DNA of 64,000 nt from contig NZ_CP154608.1 in NCBI RefSeq assembly GCF_039555325.1, positions 1,178,001 through 1,242,000 of the forward strand, read 5' to 3'. Position 1 is the stretch's first letter, and every line of letters begins with the position of its first letter. Both the position numbers and the translations under genes were made by a program. The stretch comes from Sphingomicrobium sp. XHP0239 (lineage in GTDB: Bacteria > Pseudomonadota > Alphaproteobacteria > Sphingomonadales > Sphingomonadaceae). Positions 17,496-26,885 of this stretch are shown here, in pieces. Below the pieces are notes generated by a model. The model ran no database searches, was not told the origin of the DNA, and worked only from the letters and a program-made list of their open reading frames with translations.

Positions 17496-18380
17496 CTAGC
17501 GATTCTTCGCTCGTTGATGGACCAGATCGTCATAGTCCTGACGCAGTTGTCGCGATATGTCGCCGGGCGTGAATGTCCACGGACCCGCCTCGCGGACGAA
17601 CGTCACTTCCGCGGCGCTTCCCGTCAGGAAGAATTCCTCGAACGTGGCCAGTTCCTCCGGCCAGATGCGTTTTTCGACGACTTCGATTCCGCGCTGTTTG
17701 GCCAAGTCGATGACCGTGCGACGCGTGATTCCGTTCAAGAAGATATCGGCGATCGGCGTGTAAAGCGTTCCTTCGCGAACGAAGAAGGCATTGGCACCCG
17801 TCGCCTCGGCCACGCGTCCTTCCCAGTCGAACATCAACGCATCGTCGTAACCCCGCCCCTCGGCGTGATGCTTCGACAAGGTGCAGATCATGTAGAGACC
17901 CGCTGCTTTCGCATGGACCGGGGCGGTATGCGGGGCCGGGCGGCGATAGGGCGCGATGTCGAGGCGAATGCCCTTTTCCGCCTTTTCCTCGTCGAAATAC
18001 TTGCCCCATTGCCACGCCGCGACCGCCATGTGCGGCTTGGTGGCCTGCGCGCTGACCCCCATCTGCTCCGAACCGCGCCAGGCGACTGGGCGGACATAGG
18101 CATCTGTCAGACCGTTGGCTTCGAGCACCGCATTGCAGACATCGTCGATTTCCTGGGCGCTCCACGGCAATTCGAAGCCAAGCATCTTCGCCGATGCGCG
18201 CAAGCGTTCCGAATGCTCGGTCAGCTTGAAGATGGTGCCGTTATAGGCGCGCTGTCCCTCGAACACGCTGGATGCATAGTGCATCGCGTGGGTGAGGATA
18301 TGGACGTTCGCCTTGCGCCACTCGCGCATTTCGCCGTCCATCCAGATGTAGCCGTCGCGGTCGTCGTACGGTTGAACCAT
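17496..18380 (-). CDS. ilvE: Branched-chain amino acid aminotransferase
   Basis: A protein of 294 residues, the usual length for class IV PLP aminotransferases. It makes and breaks down valine, leucine and isoleucine by transfer of the amino group with glutamate. Typical segments are HAMHYASSVFEGQRAY near the N-terminus, the PLP lysine in VHAKAAGLYM, and EATGANAFFV. The start has a strong AGGAGA site upstream. It lies 51 bases downstream of proC on the same strand, so it may be read from the long upstream operon or from its own promoter. Confidence 0.95.
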   Translation of the reverse strand: MVQPYDDRDGYIWMDGEMREWRKANVHILTHAMHYASSVFEGQRAYNGTIFKLTEHSERLRASAKMLGFELPWSAQEIDDVCNAVLEANGLTDAYVRPVAWRGSEQMGVSAQATKPHMAVAAWQWGKYFDEEKAEKGIRLDIAPYRRPAPHTAPVHAKAAGLYMICTLSKHHAEGRGYDDALMFDWEGRVAEATGANAFFVREGTLYTPIADIFLNGITRRTVIDLAKQRGIEVVEKRIWPEELATFEEFFLTGSAAEVTFVREAGPWTFTPGDISRQLRQDYDDLVHQRAKNR

Positions 18381-18431
18381 GGGCGTCTTTTCTCCTGATG
18401 CGCGGGGAGTAAGCGCAGCATGCGGCAGCGG

Positions 18432-19238
18432 TCAACCGCGTGCGGCAGCGGCCATCTCTTCGGTGCGACATCGTGCCGCCTCTACCGTACGTCGGACGAG
18501 GTCGAAAAGCGCGCTGTCGTGATCCAGAACGTCGAGCCCGGCCTGCGTCGAACCGCCTGGGCTGGCAACGCGACAGGCCAACTCATCGAGCGGTTCTCCC
18601 GACGCCAGCGCCATTCGCCCAGTACCGCCGATCGTCTGCAGCGCGGCGCGGCGCGCAAGACCGGGCGACAGGCCGAGGCGCTCGGCCTCCTCGATCATCG
18701 CGGCCGCGAACCGGGCGACGTAGGCAGGCCCCGACCCCGCAACGGCGCTGATCGCGGTGAGATCGTCTTCCCGTTCCCCCCAGATGCCGACACCGAGCGG
18801 TGCGACATAGGCATCGACCGTCTCGCGGACTTGCTCGTCGGCATCGTCGCTATAGAGACCCACGACGCCTTCGCCCTCGCTGACCGGAAGATTGGGCATC
18901 AGCCGGACGATGCTTCGCGCGTCGGGGAAAAGGCGACGCAGCGAGACGCATTCCACCCCCGCCAGGATCGACAGGACGATGGTCCGATCGCCGACAACGG
19001 ATCCGAGCCGCGATGCGACGTCTTCGACCTGATGCGGTTTGTGACCGAGCCAGCAGTGCGAAATATCACGATCCGGAAGCTTGCTGCGGACGGAGACGCC
19101 CTCGATCGTGCGCCCGCTCGGCGAGAACACCGTCAGTCCCGAAAGATCGGTCCCGGCCTTGCGCCACCCCTCGACCATCGCCCCGCCCATATTGCCGCAG
19201 CCGACGAACCAGCTGTTGGCGGGAAAGAGCCGGCTCAC
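18432..19238 (-). CDS. proC: Pyrroline-5-carboxylate reductase
   Basis: A protein of 268 residues that performs the last step of proline synthesis with NAD(P)H. The N-terminal Rossmann motif is FVGCGNMGGAMVEG, and the C-terminal family signature is seen in the AISAVAGSGPAYVARF and SPGGSTQAGL segments. GTG at 19238 is taken as the start because it overlaps the stop of the upstream ybjN-like gene (GTGA) and sits right before the Rossmann strand. It is the last gene of the operon that begins with dxs. Confidence 0.93.
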   Translation of the reverse strand: MSRLFPANSWFVGCGNMGGAMVEGWRKAGTDLSGLTVFSPSGRTIEGVSVRSKLPDRDISHCWLGHKPHQVEDVASRLGSVVGDRTIVLSILAGVECVSLRRLFPDARSIVRLMPNLPVSEGEGVVGLYSDDADEQVRETVDAYVAPLGVGIWGEREDDLTAISAVAGSGPAYVARFAAAMIEEAERLGLSPGLARRAALQTIGGTGRMALASGEPLDELACRVASPGGSTQAGLDVLDHDSALFDLVRRTVEAARCRTEEMAAAARG

Positions 19239-19732
19239 GCCTCCCCGGCCGTGTCGATCAGGGCCGCCTGGATCGCTTCGCTCGGGCTCTTGTCGCCCCA
19301 CAGCACGAACTGGAACACAGGGAAGAAGCGTTCGCATTCCTCCAGCGCCGCTTCGCTGATGCCTTCTGCGGTTTCGAGCGGGACCGTCTCGTCCGCACCG
19401 ACCAGAACCGCATGGCGAAAGGCGATGACGCCCGGCCCCGGCCAATATTCGAAATGGCCGAGCCAGAGCTGCTCGTTGATCATGCCGAGGGCTTCGTAGA
19501 TCGCCGGTTTCTTGTCGGTGACAACCTTGATGTCGGGAAAGGCGAGGAACTGCAGCACCTGGTCGTCGGGGCGCCAGACGGCACGCAATTCGTACTGCGA
19601 CCAGCTACCGCTGGCACTGGCGATGACCTCGCCGTCGCCCAGTCGCTCCGACGCCCACCCACGCGCATCGAAATAGGCCGCGAACATCTCGATCGGCGCG
19701 CCTTCGAGCGTTTCCTCGCTATGGCTCGACAT
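19235..19732 (-). CDS. YbjN-domain protein
   Basis: A protein of 165 residues from ATG 19732 (MSSHSEETLEG). The pattern of a type III secretion chaperone-like fold, with YELRAVWRPDDQVLQFLAFPD and INEQLWLGHFEYWPGPGVIAFRH, identifies the YbjN family common in Alphaproteobacteria. No enzyme activity is known; YbjN in other bacteria affects motility and stress behaviour. It is coupled to proC by a four-base overlap and follows the UbiK-like gene by 12 bases. Confidence 0.85.
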   Translation of the reverse strand: MSSHSEETLEGAPIEMFAAYFDARGWASERLGDGEVIASASGSWSQYELRAVWRPDDQVLQFLAFPDIKVVTDKKPAIYEALGMINEQLWLGHFEYWPGPGVIAFRHAVLVGADETVPLETAEGISEAALEECERFFPVFQFVLWGDKSPSEAIQAALIDTAGEA

Positions 19733-19744
19733 GGCGACCATCCC

Positions 19745-20023
19745 TTATTTGCGAGGCGAGGATTTCGTGGCGGACGGCTTGGTGGAGACGGCGTCCATGG
19801 CGTCGAGACGCGCTTTCAACTGCTCGTTTTCCTCGCGTGCCTTGACCGCCATCGCCTTGACCGCTTCGAATTCCTCGCGGGTGACCATATCTTCGGTCCA
19901 AACAAGGTCGCGAAGCCGTTCCTTGAAACCCGCCTCGGCCTCGCGGCCCATGCCGGCGAACGTTCCCGCCGCACCATTCACCACCTTGGCCAGATCGTCG
20001 AAAAACTTGTTCTGCGATTGCAT
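19745..20023 (-). CDS. UbiK-like accessory factor (BMFP domain)
   Basis: A protein of 92 residues from ATG 20023 (MQSQNKFFDDLAK). The N-terminal amphipathic helix and the C-terminal coiled coil (TREEFEAVKAMAVKAREENEQL) are those of the BMFP/YqiC family, which as UbiK helps ubiquinone synthesis and binds membranes as a trimer. The tail is rich in lysine and serine. It lies within the dxs-proC operon, 14 bases after tspO. Confidence 0.85.
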   Translation of the reverse strand: MQSQNKFFDDLAKVVNGAAGTFAGMGREAEAGFKERLRDLVWTEDMVTREEFEAVKAMAVKAREENEQLKARLDAMDAVSTKPSATKSSPRK

Positions 20024-20037
20024 GCGTATCGTCTCCG

Positions 20038-20547
20038 TCAGCCGAACAGCGGCTGCGCCGCGTCGGGATTGAGCGCCACGATCGCCCGATTGAGCGAAAA
20101 GGCGAAGATGAGCCACGCAAGATAGGGCAGCATCAGCGCGCCCGCTAGGGGGGAGAGGCCGAAGAAGCGTCGCGTCGCCAGCGTGGCGAGGACCAGGATC
20201 GCGACGATATGCCATTGCGCGATATCGATCGCCCGGGCGCCGAAGAACACGTAGCTCCACGCAAAATTCAGGAGAAGCTGCACGACGAACAGGACGATCG
20301 CAGTACGCCGCGTCCGGCTCGGTGGATGCGCGAGGATGATGGCCAGTGCCAGTCCCTGCAGCGCATAAAGGATCGGCCAGACGATCCCGAACGCCGCGCC
20401 GGGCGGTTGAAACGAGGGCTTATCGAGCGCTTCGTACCATCCATCGGGACGGAAGAAGTAGCCCGACAGGCTCCCTGCCACCACGATCAGCGGCACCAGC
20501 CAGATCGCAAATTTGCCGATCGCCTTCCATTCCGGCTTCTCGCTCAT
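20038..20547 (-). CDS. tspO: TspO/MBR family membrane protein
   Basis: A protein of 169 residues with five membrane spans, typical for the tryptophan-rich sensory protein family that binds porphyrins and related ligands. Characteristic pieces are WYEALDKPSFQPPGAAFGIVWPILYALQG and LLLNFAWSYVFF. Start ATG 20547 overlaps the tlyA stop (ATGA), so translation is coupled. In photosynthetic relatives TspO controls tetrapyrrole flow; its role here is not shown by the context. Confidence 0.92.
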   Translation of the reverse strand: MSEKPEWKAIGKFAIWLVPLIVVAGSLSGYFFRPDGWYEALDKPSFQPPGAAFGIVWPILYALQGLALAIILAHPPSRTRRTAIVLFVVQLLLNFAWSYVFFGARAIDIAQWHIVAILVLATLATRRFFGLSPLAGALMLPYLAWLIFAFSLNRAIVALNPDAAQPLFG

Positions 20548-21287
20548 CTCTTCTCCTTCCTCGCTCCGAGCAGAAATTCGACATTCCCCTCGGGCCCCGT
20601 AATCGGACTTTGCTCGACGCCCGCAACGGCCCAGCCCTTTGATTCGACCCAGACCGCAGCCTCGCGGCATACCCGATCGTGAACGGCCGGATCGCGGACC
20701 ACGCCGCCCTTGCCTACCTCGGCGCGCCCCGCTTCGAACTGCGGCTTGACCAAGGCGATCAGCATTGCCTCCGGCGCGGCGAGGTCGAGCGCGGCGTCGA
20801 GGACCTTCGCAAGACCGATGAAGCTGGCGTCGCACACCACCATCTGCGGTGGCTCGTCGATCACTTCGGCGGTGAGCGAGCGGGCGTTGGTTTGTTCGTG
20901 GACGACCACGCGCTCGTCGCTCCGCAGCTTCCACGCTAACTGATTGGTCCCGACGTCGACCGCATAGACCTTGGCCGCTCCGCGCGTCAGAAGGACATCG
21001 GTGAAGCCGCCCGTCGAGGATCCGACGTCCAACGCCGTCAGACCGGTCACGTCGAAGCCGAAATGGCTTAGGCCATGATCGAGCTTCATTCCTCCCCGGG
21101 ACACCCACGGATGCTCTTTGCCGCGGACTTCGAGCGGCGCGTCGGGTTTGAGCGCCTCGCCGGCCTTGGTGATCTTGCGCTCGCCCGTGAAGACGGTGCC
21201 CGCAAGGATCAGCGCCTGCGCTTTCGACCGGCTTTCCACCAACCCGCGCTCGACCAGCAACACATCCGCCCTAATATTTCTCGCCAT
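20544..21287 (-). CDS. tlyA: TlyA family rRNA 2'-O-methyltransferase
   Basis: A protein of 247 residues starting at ATG 21287. An S4 RNA-binding domain (RADVLLVERGLVESRSKAQALI) is followed by an FtsJ-like methyltransferase with SAM motif ALDVGSSTGGFTDVLL and segment LIALVKPQFEAGR. Family members methylate 16S and 23S rRNA riboses, which in mycobacteria determines capreomycin sensitivity. The start lies 17 bases inside the upstream hydrolase gene and the stop overlaps tspO. Confidence 0.92.
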   Translation of the reverse strand: MARNIRADVLLVERGLVESRSKAQALILAGTVFTGERKITKAGEALKPDAPLEVRGKEHPWVSRGGMKLDHGLSHFGFDVTGLTALDVGSSTGGFTDVLLTRGAAKVYAVDVGTNQLAWKLRSDERVVVHEQTNARSLTAEVIDEPPQMVVCDASFIGLAKVLDAALDLAAPEAMLIALVKPQFEAGRAEVGKGGVVRDPAVHDRVCREAAVWVESKGWAVAGVEQSPITGPEGNVEFLLGARKEKR

Positions 21288-22401
21288 CGACTTCGGTCGC
21301 TTCCTCGCGCCGTCCTTCTTCGAGCTGCTCGCTCGCCTCTTCCTCGCCGTCGGGATCGGCGGTGGGTGTAACCATACGCGTCTGCGCCTCGGTGACGAGG
21401 CACACGGTGAAAGAGACGGGAAAGTGGTCGGAACCCGCACTTTGATGTCGGTCCATCGCCACGAGCCGCCAGTGCGGACTCAAAAACACATGATCGAGCG
21501 GCCAGCGCATCAGAGGCCAGTTGGCGTTGAAGGTCGGCATGAGCTTGCGCCCCACCCGCGGATCCTGCGTTCCCGACACCTCCGCGAACATGCGCGTCGT
21601 CTGCGACCAAGCCACGTCGTTGAGATCGCCCATGACGATCGACGCCCCGCCCTCGCGCCGCGCGTCACGCCCGACCAGAACCAGTTCGGCATCGCGCTCG
21701 CCCGTATCGTCGCCTGGCCGCGGAGGTTCGGGGTGGATGGCGTAGACGAGAACCTCGCTACCGTCGCGCATGGTCACCGTGGCGTCGATCGAGGGAATAT
21801 CGTCCTGTACTCGGTACAGGATCTCCCCCGTCATCGGCAGCTTGGAATAGAGGTGCATCCCGTAGCTGTTCTCGAGCGGAACGGCGATGCGATGCGGGTA
21901 GTCGGCGTGGAGCGGCTGCATCGCCTCTTCCCACGCCGCATCGCTCTCGGTCAGTAGCACGACGTCGGCATCCACCGCCCGGATTTCCGCCAGCATCTCC
22001 TCGTAGCGATCGTTTTCGATCAGGACGTTGGCGCCCATCAGCGACACTTGCCGATCGGACGGACAGTTTTGCGCGGTCTTCACTTCGTTCGGATAGAAAA
22101 AGAGGAAGCGTGCTGCGTGAAAGAACTGCCACCCGGTCGCGACGACGAGCAGCGATAGGATGAACAAGGATCGTCCTCGCCGTGGATCAGGGGTCATCAC
22201 GGCGTAGAGGACGGCGACGACCAGTCCTGCAAATCCGAATTGCATGCGCGGATAATCGAGGACGCGGATGAACCACAAATCGGTCTGCCAAGCAGGCAGG
22301 AAAGCCGCGATCACGAGAAGGACAGCGACCAATCCGATCCCGCCGACCACCCAGCGGCGCCAGCCTTCGTAATGCGGACGGGAGGTACCGTTCAGCGCCA
22401 T
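21271..22401 (-). CDS. Endonuclease/exonuclease/phosphatase family membrane protein
   Basis: A protein of 376 residues. Three hydrophobic helices in the first 100 residues are followed by an EEP (DNase I-like) domain: MGANVLIENDRYEEML, DVVLLTES, YAIHPEPPR, IVMGDLNDVAWS and SDHFPVSFTV contain the expected metal-binding and catalytic residues. The C-terminal tail is acidic. Such membrane-anchored EEP proteins face the periplasm and their substrates are mostly unknown. It follows dgkA by 16 bases. Confidence 0.85.
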   Translation of the reverse strand: MALNGTSRPHYEGWRRWVVGGIGLVAVLLVIAAFLPAWQTDLWFIRVLDYPRMQFGFAGLVVAVLYAVMTPDPRRGRSLFILSLLVVATGWQFFHAARFLFFYPNEVKTAQNCPSDRQVSLMGANVLIENDRYEEMLAEIRAVDADVVLLTESDAAWEEAMQPLHADYPHRIAVPLENSYGMHLYSKLPMTGEILYRVQDDIPSIDATVTMRDGSEVLVYAIHPEPPRPGDDTGERDAELVLVGRDARREGGASIVMGDLNDVAWSQTTRMFAEVSGTQDPRVGRKLMPTFNANWPLMRWPLDHVFLSPHWRLVAMDRHQSAGSDHFPVSFTVCLVTEAQTRMVTPTADPDGEEEASEQLEEGRREEATEVDGEKY

Positions 22402-22417
22402 CGGACCGCTCGGCTTG

Positions 22418-22786
22418 TCAAAATACGTACGGCCAAAACAGGACTACCCCGCCGACAAGTGCGGTCACGTTGCTGATCAGCACCGCCGCCGACGCGACAT
22501 CCTTTGCTTTGCCGATCATCGGATGGTGGTCGAGCGTGACGGCGTCGGCGGTTCGCTCGATCGCGGTATTCACCGCTTCGGCAAACCAGGCGAACCCGAT
22601 GAAAATGATGACCAGCACCCAGTCGAGCCGCTGCAGTTCGACCGTCACGCCCAAGGCAATCGCGGCCAGCGACGTGACGGCGTGAAACCGGGTGGTGGGC
22701 TCCTCTCGCCACAGCGTTGCCAGCCCTTTCAGTGCGAACCGGAACGCCTTGAGGCGTCCGATCAGCGAAAATCGTCGCTCGCTCAG
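22418..22786 (-). CDS. dgkA: Diacylglycerol kinase, probable non-ATG start
   Basis: About 122 residues. The family signature is clear: [36 protein letters not shown] and three membrane helices. It phosphorylates diacylglycerol for phospholipid recycling. No ATG or GTG is available at the expected place; the best fit is CTG at 22786, which overlaps the dxs stop (CTGA) and gives [15 protein letters not shown], matching the usual DgkA N-terminus. A TTG at 22654 would remove the first helix. The gene is therefore likely translated by coupling to dxs. Confidence 0.85.
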   Translation of the reverse strand: MSERRFSLIGRLKAFRFALKGLATLWREEPTTRFHAVTSLAAIALGVTVELQRLDWVLVIIFIGFAWFAEAVNTAIERTADAVTLDHHPMIGKAKDVASAAVLISNVTALVGGVVLFWPYVF

Positions 22787-24708
22787 GCGCGGGCACCTTC
22801 GTGCGCGCTGACATCGTTGCGCTGTAGCGCGGTGAGAACCGTTTCGACAATATCGGGAGCGGTGAGTTTGGCCTCCTCATATTGCTTCTCGGGGGAGTCC
22901 TGATCCTGGAAGGTATCGGGAAGCCGCATGGTCCGGATCTTGACTCCACTGTCAGTCAGCCCCTCGTCGCTGGCCATCGTGAGGACGTGGGCGCCAAACC
23001 CTCCGACCGCTGCTTCCTCGATCGTCACCGCGACTTCGTGGCGCGACAGGAGGTCGCGAATGAGCGCCTCGTCGAGCGGCTTGGCGAACCGCATGTCCGC
23101 GATCGTGACGCTGAGACCCTTGGCCTCCAGCATGTCGGCGGCCTTCTTGCATTCTTCCATCCGCGCGCCGAGGCACATCAGCGCGACGGTCTTGCCCTCC
23201 TTGACGATCCGGCCCTTGCCGATTTCGAGAAGTTCGGGCTCGTCAGGAATATCGACGCCGGTGCCTGCGCCGCGCGGGTAGCGGACCGCGATCGGGCCGT
23301 CGTCATGGGCCGCCATCGTGTGGACCATCTTGGTCAGTTCGGCCTCGTCGCTCGCGGCCATCACGACGAAGTTGGGGAGGGTGCAGAGGTACGCGAGGTC
23401 GAAGCTTCCGGCATGGGTCGATCCGTCGGATCCGACCAGTCCCGCCCGGTCCATCGCGAACCGGACCGGCAAATTCTGGATGGCGACGTCGTGAACGACC
23501 TGGTCGTAGGCGCGCTGGAGGAAGGTGGAATAGATGGCGACGAAAGGCTTCGCGCCCTGCGCCGCAAGCCCCGCCGCGAAGCAGACGCCATGCTGTTCGG
23601 CGATGCCGACGTCGAACATGCGGTCAGGAAAGGCCTGTTCGAACGCATCCATGCCCGTCCCACCCGGCATGGCGGCGGTGATGCCGACGATCTTGTCGTC
23701 CTTTTCGGCCGCCGCGATGAGTGCGTTGGCGAACACCTTGGTATAGCTTGGCGGGCCGCCGCTCGACTTCTTCTGTTCGCCCGACACGACGTCGAACTTG
23801 GCGACGCCATGATATTTGTCGGCGGCATTTTCCGCCGGCTCGTAGCCCTTGCCCTTGACCGTCCTCGCATGGACGAGGATCGGACCTTCCTTCGCGTCGC
23901 GGACATTCTCGAGAATCTCGACGAGCGTCACGACGTCGTGCCCGTCGACGGGGCCCACGTAATAGAAGCCCAGCTCCTCGAACAACGTGCCGCCGGTGAC
24001 CATGCCGCGCGCATATTCCTCGGCCTTGGACGCGGTCTTGGTCGCTCCTGCACCGAGGCGCCGGAACAGCCGCTTCGCGAAATCGCGGGTCTTCAGGTAG
24101 GTATCGCTCGAAACGAGGCGGGCGAGGTAGTGCGACAGGCCGCCCACGGGAGGCGCGATCGACATGTCGTTATCGTTGAGGATGACGACCAAACGATTGC
24201 CCGCCTGTTCGGCGTTGTTCATCGCTTCGTAGGCCAGACCCGCGCTCATCGCGCCGTCGCCGATGACCGCGACGACACGGCCGTCGCGGTTCGAAAGCTT
24301 GTTCGCGACCGCAAAACCGACCCCCGCGCTGATCGAGGTAGAGCTGTGCGCCGCGCCGAAGGGGTCATATTCGCTTTCGGACCGCTTGGTGAAGCCCGAC
24401 AGACCCCCGCCCTGCCGGATGGTGCGGATCCGGTCGCGGCGACCCGTCACGATCTTGTGCGGGTAGCATTGATGGCCCACGTCCCAGATTAACCGGTCGT
24501 TCGGCGTATCGAACACGTAGTGGATCGCCACCGTGAGCTCGACGACGCCAAGCCCCGCGCCCAAGTGGCCGCCCGTCACCGAAACGGCATCGACCATCTC
24601 GGCGCGCAGTTCGTCGGCCAGCTGCTTCAGCTGCTTCTTCTCGAGCTTGCGGATATCGGCGGGATACTGGACCTGGTCCAGCAGGGGCGTATCGGGGCGC
24701 TGTGTCAT
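22783..24708 (-). CDS. dxs: 1-deoxy-D-xylulose-5-phosphate synthase
   Basis: A protein of 641 residues, the usual length. It joins pyruvate and glyceraldehyde 3-phosphate with thiamine diphosphate, the first step of the non-mevalonate isoprenoid pathway. Visible landmarks are [15 protein letters not shown], the cofactor-binding [17 protein letters not shown], the transketolase middle domain around [15 protein letters not shown], and a transketolase C domain. It is the first gene of a long operon reaching proC. Confidence 0.97.
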   Translation of the reverse strand: MTQRPDTPLLDQVQYPADIRKLEKKQLKQLADELRAEMVDAVSVTGGHLGAGLGVVELTVAIHYVFDTPNDRLIWDVGHQCYPHKIVTGRRDRIRTIRQGGGLSGFTKRSESEYDPFGAAHSSTSISAGVGFAVANKLSNRDGRVVAVIGDGAMSAGLAYEAMNNAEQAGNRLVVILNDNDMSIAPPVGGLSHYLARLVSSDTYLKTRDFAKRLFRRLGAGATKTASKAEEYARGMVTGGTLFEELGFYYVGPVDGHDVVTLVEILENVRDAKEGPILVHARTVKGKGYEPAENAADKYHGVAKFDVVSGEQKKSSGGPPSYTKVFANALIAAAEKDDKIVGITAAMPGGTGMDAFEQAFPDRMFDVGIAEQHGVCFAAGLAAQGAKPFVAIYSTFLQRAYDQVVHDVAIQNLPVRFAMDRAGLVGSDGSTHAGSFDLAYLCTLPNFVVMAASDEAELTKMVHTMAAHDDGPIAVRYPRGAGTGVDIPDEPELLEIGKGRIVKEGKTVALMCLGARMEECKKAADMLEAKGLSVTIADMRFAKPLDEALIRDLLSRHEVAVTIEEAAVGGFGAHVLTMASDEGLTDSGVKIRTMRLPDTFQDQDSPEKQYEEAKLTAPDIVETVLTALQRNDVSAHEGARA

Positions 24709-24826
24709 GGGTCCTGATCCTAGCGTTGGGTCAGGGACAAGTCATTACCTTCTTGCGCGATCGCGGCCGCCACTGTTTCGCATGGGTCCACGCGCGCCTG
24801 AGGACCCCTAAAGGTAGGAGCGCAGG

Positions 24827-25291
24827 CTAGTCCGCGCACTCTCCACAAGTGCCGCGCACTTCGATGACGGGACGCTTGGGCTGGAATCCCGTGCCCGCCG
24901 CCATGTCGCGCAGTCCGCCCGACAATTTGTCATCGTCGACGTGCGTCGCCTTTCCGCAATCGTCGCAGATCAGGAAGATGCAATCGTGAAGGCAGCCCGG
25001 ATGCTCGTTCGCAATGTAGGCATTGGCGCTTTCCACGCGGTTGGCGAGGTTGGTCGATACGAACAGATCGAGGATGCGGTAGACGCTGTTAGCCGCGACC
25101 CGCTTACCTCGCGCCTCGCCGACTTTCTCGGCGATGTCGTAGGCGGATGCGGGCTGATCGAAGGTCGCGAGCGCGTCGAACACGTGCGCGCGCATGTCCG
25201 TCCACTGTTCGCCCGCGGCCCGCATCTGTTCGCCCGCAGCAACGCGAAGGTCGTCGCCCGAATGCGCACTATGATCGTGATGCCTGGCCAT
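24827..25291 (-). CDS. zur: Fur family regulator, probably zinc-responsive (Zur)
   Basis: A protein of 154 residues with a histidine-rich N-terminus (MARHHDHSAHSGDD), a winged helix (SAYDIAEKVGEARGKRVAANSVYRILDLF) and two cysteine pairs, CDDCG and CGEC, that hold the structural zinc of Fur proteins. The His-rich start and the neighbouring MerC-domain gene favour zinc over iron sensing, but this is inference. The gene is transcribed leftward, just upstream of dxs. Confidence 0.8.
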   Translation of the reverse strand: MARHHDHSAHSGDDLRVAAGEQMRAAGEQWTDMRAHVFDALATFDQPASAYDIAEKVGEARGKRVAANSVYRILDLFVSTNLANRVESANAYIANEHPGCLHDCIFLICDDCGKATHVDDDKLSGGLRDMAAGTGFQPKRPVIEVRGTCGECAD

Positions 25292-25339
25292 GCGGACGAT
25301 ATAAGAGGTCGTTCCGACCCCCGCAAGCGTACCCGCGCG

Positions 25340-25708
25340 CTAGTCGCGCGCGATGCTGTTGAGGCGGTGGCCGAGGGCAAGCAGCCCGACGCCCAAAAGC
25401 GTTGCCAGGATCTCGCTGCCACCATGCGGGAGCGACAGCGCTCCCATCATCACGCCGAGACCCATGCCGCCGACCGCGCCCGGCATCATGTAGCCATGTT
25501 CGCTGATACCGCGGCCGATGGCGAAAGCGCCGATGATGACGGCGAAACCGAGCCCGACTTCATGCAGAAGATCGGATCCGAAGATACCGCCGGCGCTCGC
25601 CAGAATTGCCACCAGGACGGTCGTGACGACGCAATGCACCGCGCAAAGGGTCGAAAGGCCGATCCCCAAGCGGTCGAGAAAGCTGGAATTGCGCAGAAGC
25701 GTCGTCAT
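25340..25708 (-). CDS. MerC-domain membrane protein
   Basis: A protein of 122 residues from ATG 25708 (MTTLLRNSSFLDRLG). It has four hydrophobic helices and the MerC cysteine motif in LSTLCAVHCVVTT. MerC carries mercuric ion across the membrane in mer operons, but stand-alone members next to Zur-type regulators are common and may move zinc or another soft metal. No mer genes are nearby. It ends 48 bases upstream of the Zur-like gene on the same strand. Confidence 0.8.
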   Translation of the reverse strand: MTTLLRNSSFLDRLGIGLSTLCAVHCVVTTVLVAILASAGGIFGSDLLHEVGLGFAVIIGAFAIGRGISEHGYMMPGAVGGMGLGVMMGALSLPHGGSEILATLLGVGLLALGHRLNSIARD

Positions 25709-25850
25709 GGCTCGCCATATAGGCCAAACGGGTGCGCGATACAATATCACATTTCATCTTTTTCCGTTTCGCAGGATGGCCGCGAGGGCCGAAGGCTAAG
25801 TCCTTGGTTCCTCTTTCCAAAGGCGATGGCCGGCGGCATAGGAGCCGGCG

Positions 25851-26885
25851 ATGAACCGCTCCGCTTCCTTTTCCGCCGCGACCGCCCGACCGCTCGCGCT
25901 CGCCAACTGGCTGTTTGCCGTGGCCGCCTTCGTGTTCGTCATGGTGGTGGTCGGCGGGATCACGCGACTGACCGAAAGCGGGTTGTCGATCACGCAATGG
26001 GACCTCGTGACCGGTACGCTGCCGCCGCTGACGGAAGCGAAGTGGCAGAGCGAATTCGCGCTGTATCGCGAGACCACCGAGTATATCGAGGTCAACGGAC
26101 CCGCCGGCATGGATCTTGCGCAGTTCAAGCACATCTATTTCTGGGAATGGTTTCATCGCTTCCTCGCGCGAATGGTGGGGGTCGTGTTCGCGCTCCCGCT
26201 CGTCTGGTTCTGGGTGAAGAAGGCCATCCCCAAAGGGTACAAACCGCGCCTACTCGCGCTGCTGGCACTGGGTGCCAGCCAGGGGGCGCTGGGGTGGTAC
26301 ATGGTGCAATCGGGTCTGATCGGACGGACCGACGTGTCGCACTTCCGCCTGTCGATGCATCTGTTGACCGCGCTTTTCATTCTGGCGGGACTGGTCTGGA
26401 CCGCGCTCGATCTACGGCGGCTTGCGGCTCGCCGCCGACGAGCAACCCTGCAGACCTTCGCGCTGCCGGTGGCGATCGTCCTGTTCGTCCAGCTCCTGCT
26501 CGGTGCATGGGTCGCGGGGCTGAACGCTGGATACATCACCACCGAATGGCCCCTGATGAACGACGCGTTCTGGCCCGCGGGGATCGACTGGGCGCGGGGG
26601 GCGTGGTTCGCGCTGACGCATGATCCGTATCTCATCCACTGGCTGCACCGTTGGTTCGCCTTCGCGGCGTTGGGCGCCCTCATCATGCTCGCCATCCGCG
26701 TAAAGCCCCGCGACCGGCGCGCCAGCAGCGCGCTCCATGCCACCGTGGGCATCCAGATGCTGCTCGGCATCGCGACCGTCCTGTCGGGAATGAACATCGT
26801 TCTCGCAGTTTTGCACCAGGCAAACGGCGCCCTGCTCGTCGCGAGTGTCGCATGGAGCGCTCATGTGCTAGGACGGCGCGCATGA
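25851..26885 (+). CDS. ctaA: Heme A synthase
   Basis: A protein of 344 residues with eight predicted membrane helices. It oxidises the methyl group of heme O to give heme A for cytochrome oxidase. The first helix pair ends in GGITRLTESGLSITQWDLVTGTLPPL, followed by FWEWFHRFLARMVGVVFALPLVWFW, both typical of COX15/CtaA with heme-ligand histidines. It overlaps cutA by four bases. Confidence 0.95.
   Translation: MNRSASFSAATARPLALANWLFAVAAFVFVMVVVGGITRLTESGLSITQWDLVTGTLPPLTEAKWQSEFALYRETTEYIEVNGPAGMDLAQFKHIYFWEWFHRFLARMVGVVFALPLVWFWVKKAIPKGYKPRLLALLALGASQGALGWYMVQSGLIGRTDVSHFRLSMHLLTALFILAGLVWTALDLRRLAARRRRATLQTFALPVAIVLFVQLLLGAWVAGLNAGYITTEWPLMNDAFWPAGIDWARGAWFALTHDPYLIHWLHRWFAFAALGALIMLAIRVKPRDRRASSALHATVGIQMLLGIATVLSGMNIVLAVLHQANGALLVASVAWSAHVLGRRA

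Noticed and set aside
22882..24492. Rightward ORF of 536 codons
   Set aside because: Antisense shadow of dxs in GC-rich sequence; no recognisable domain.
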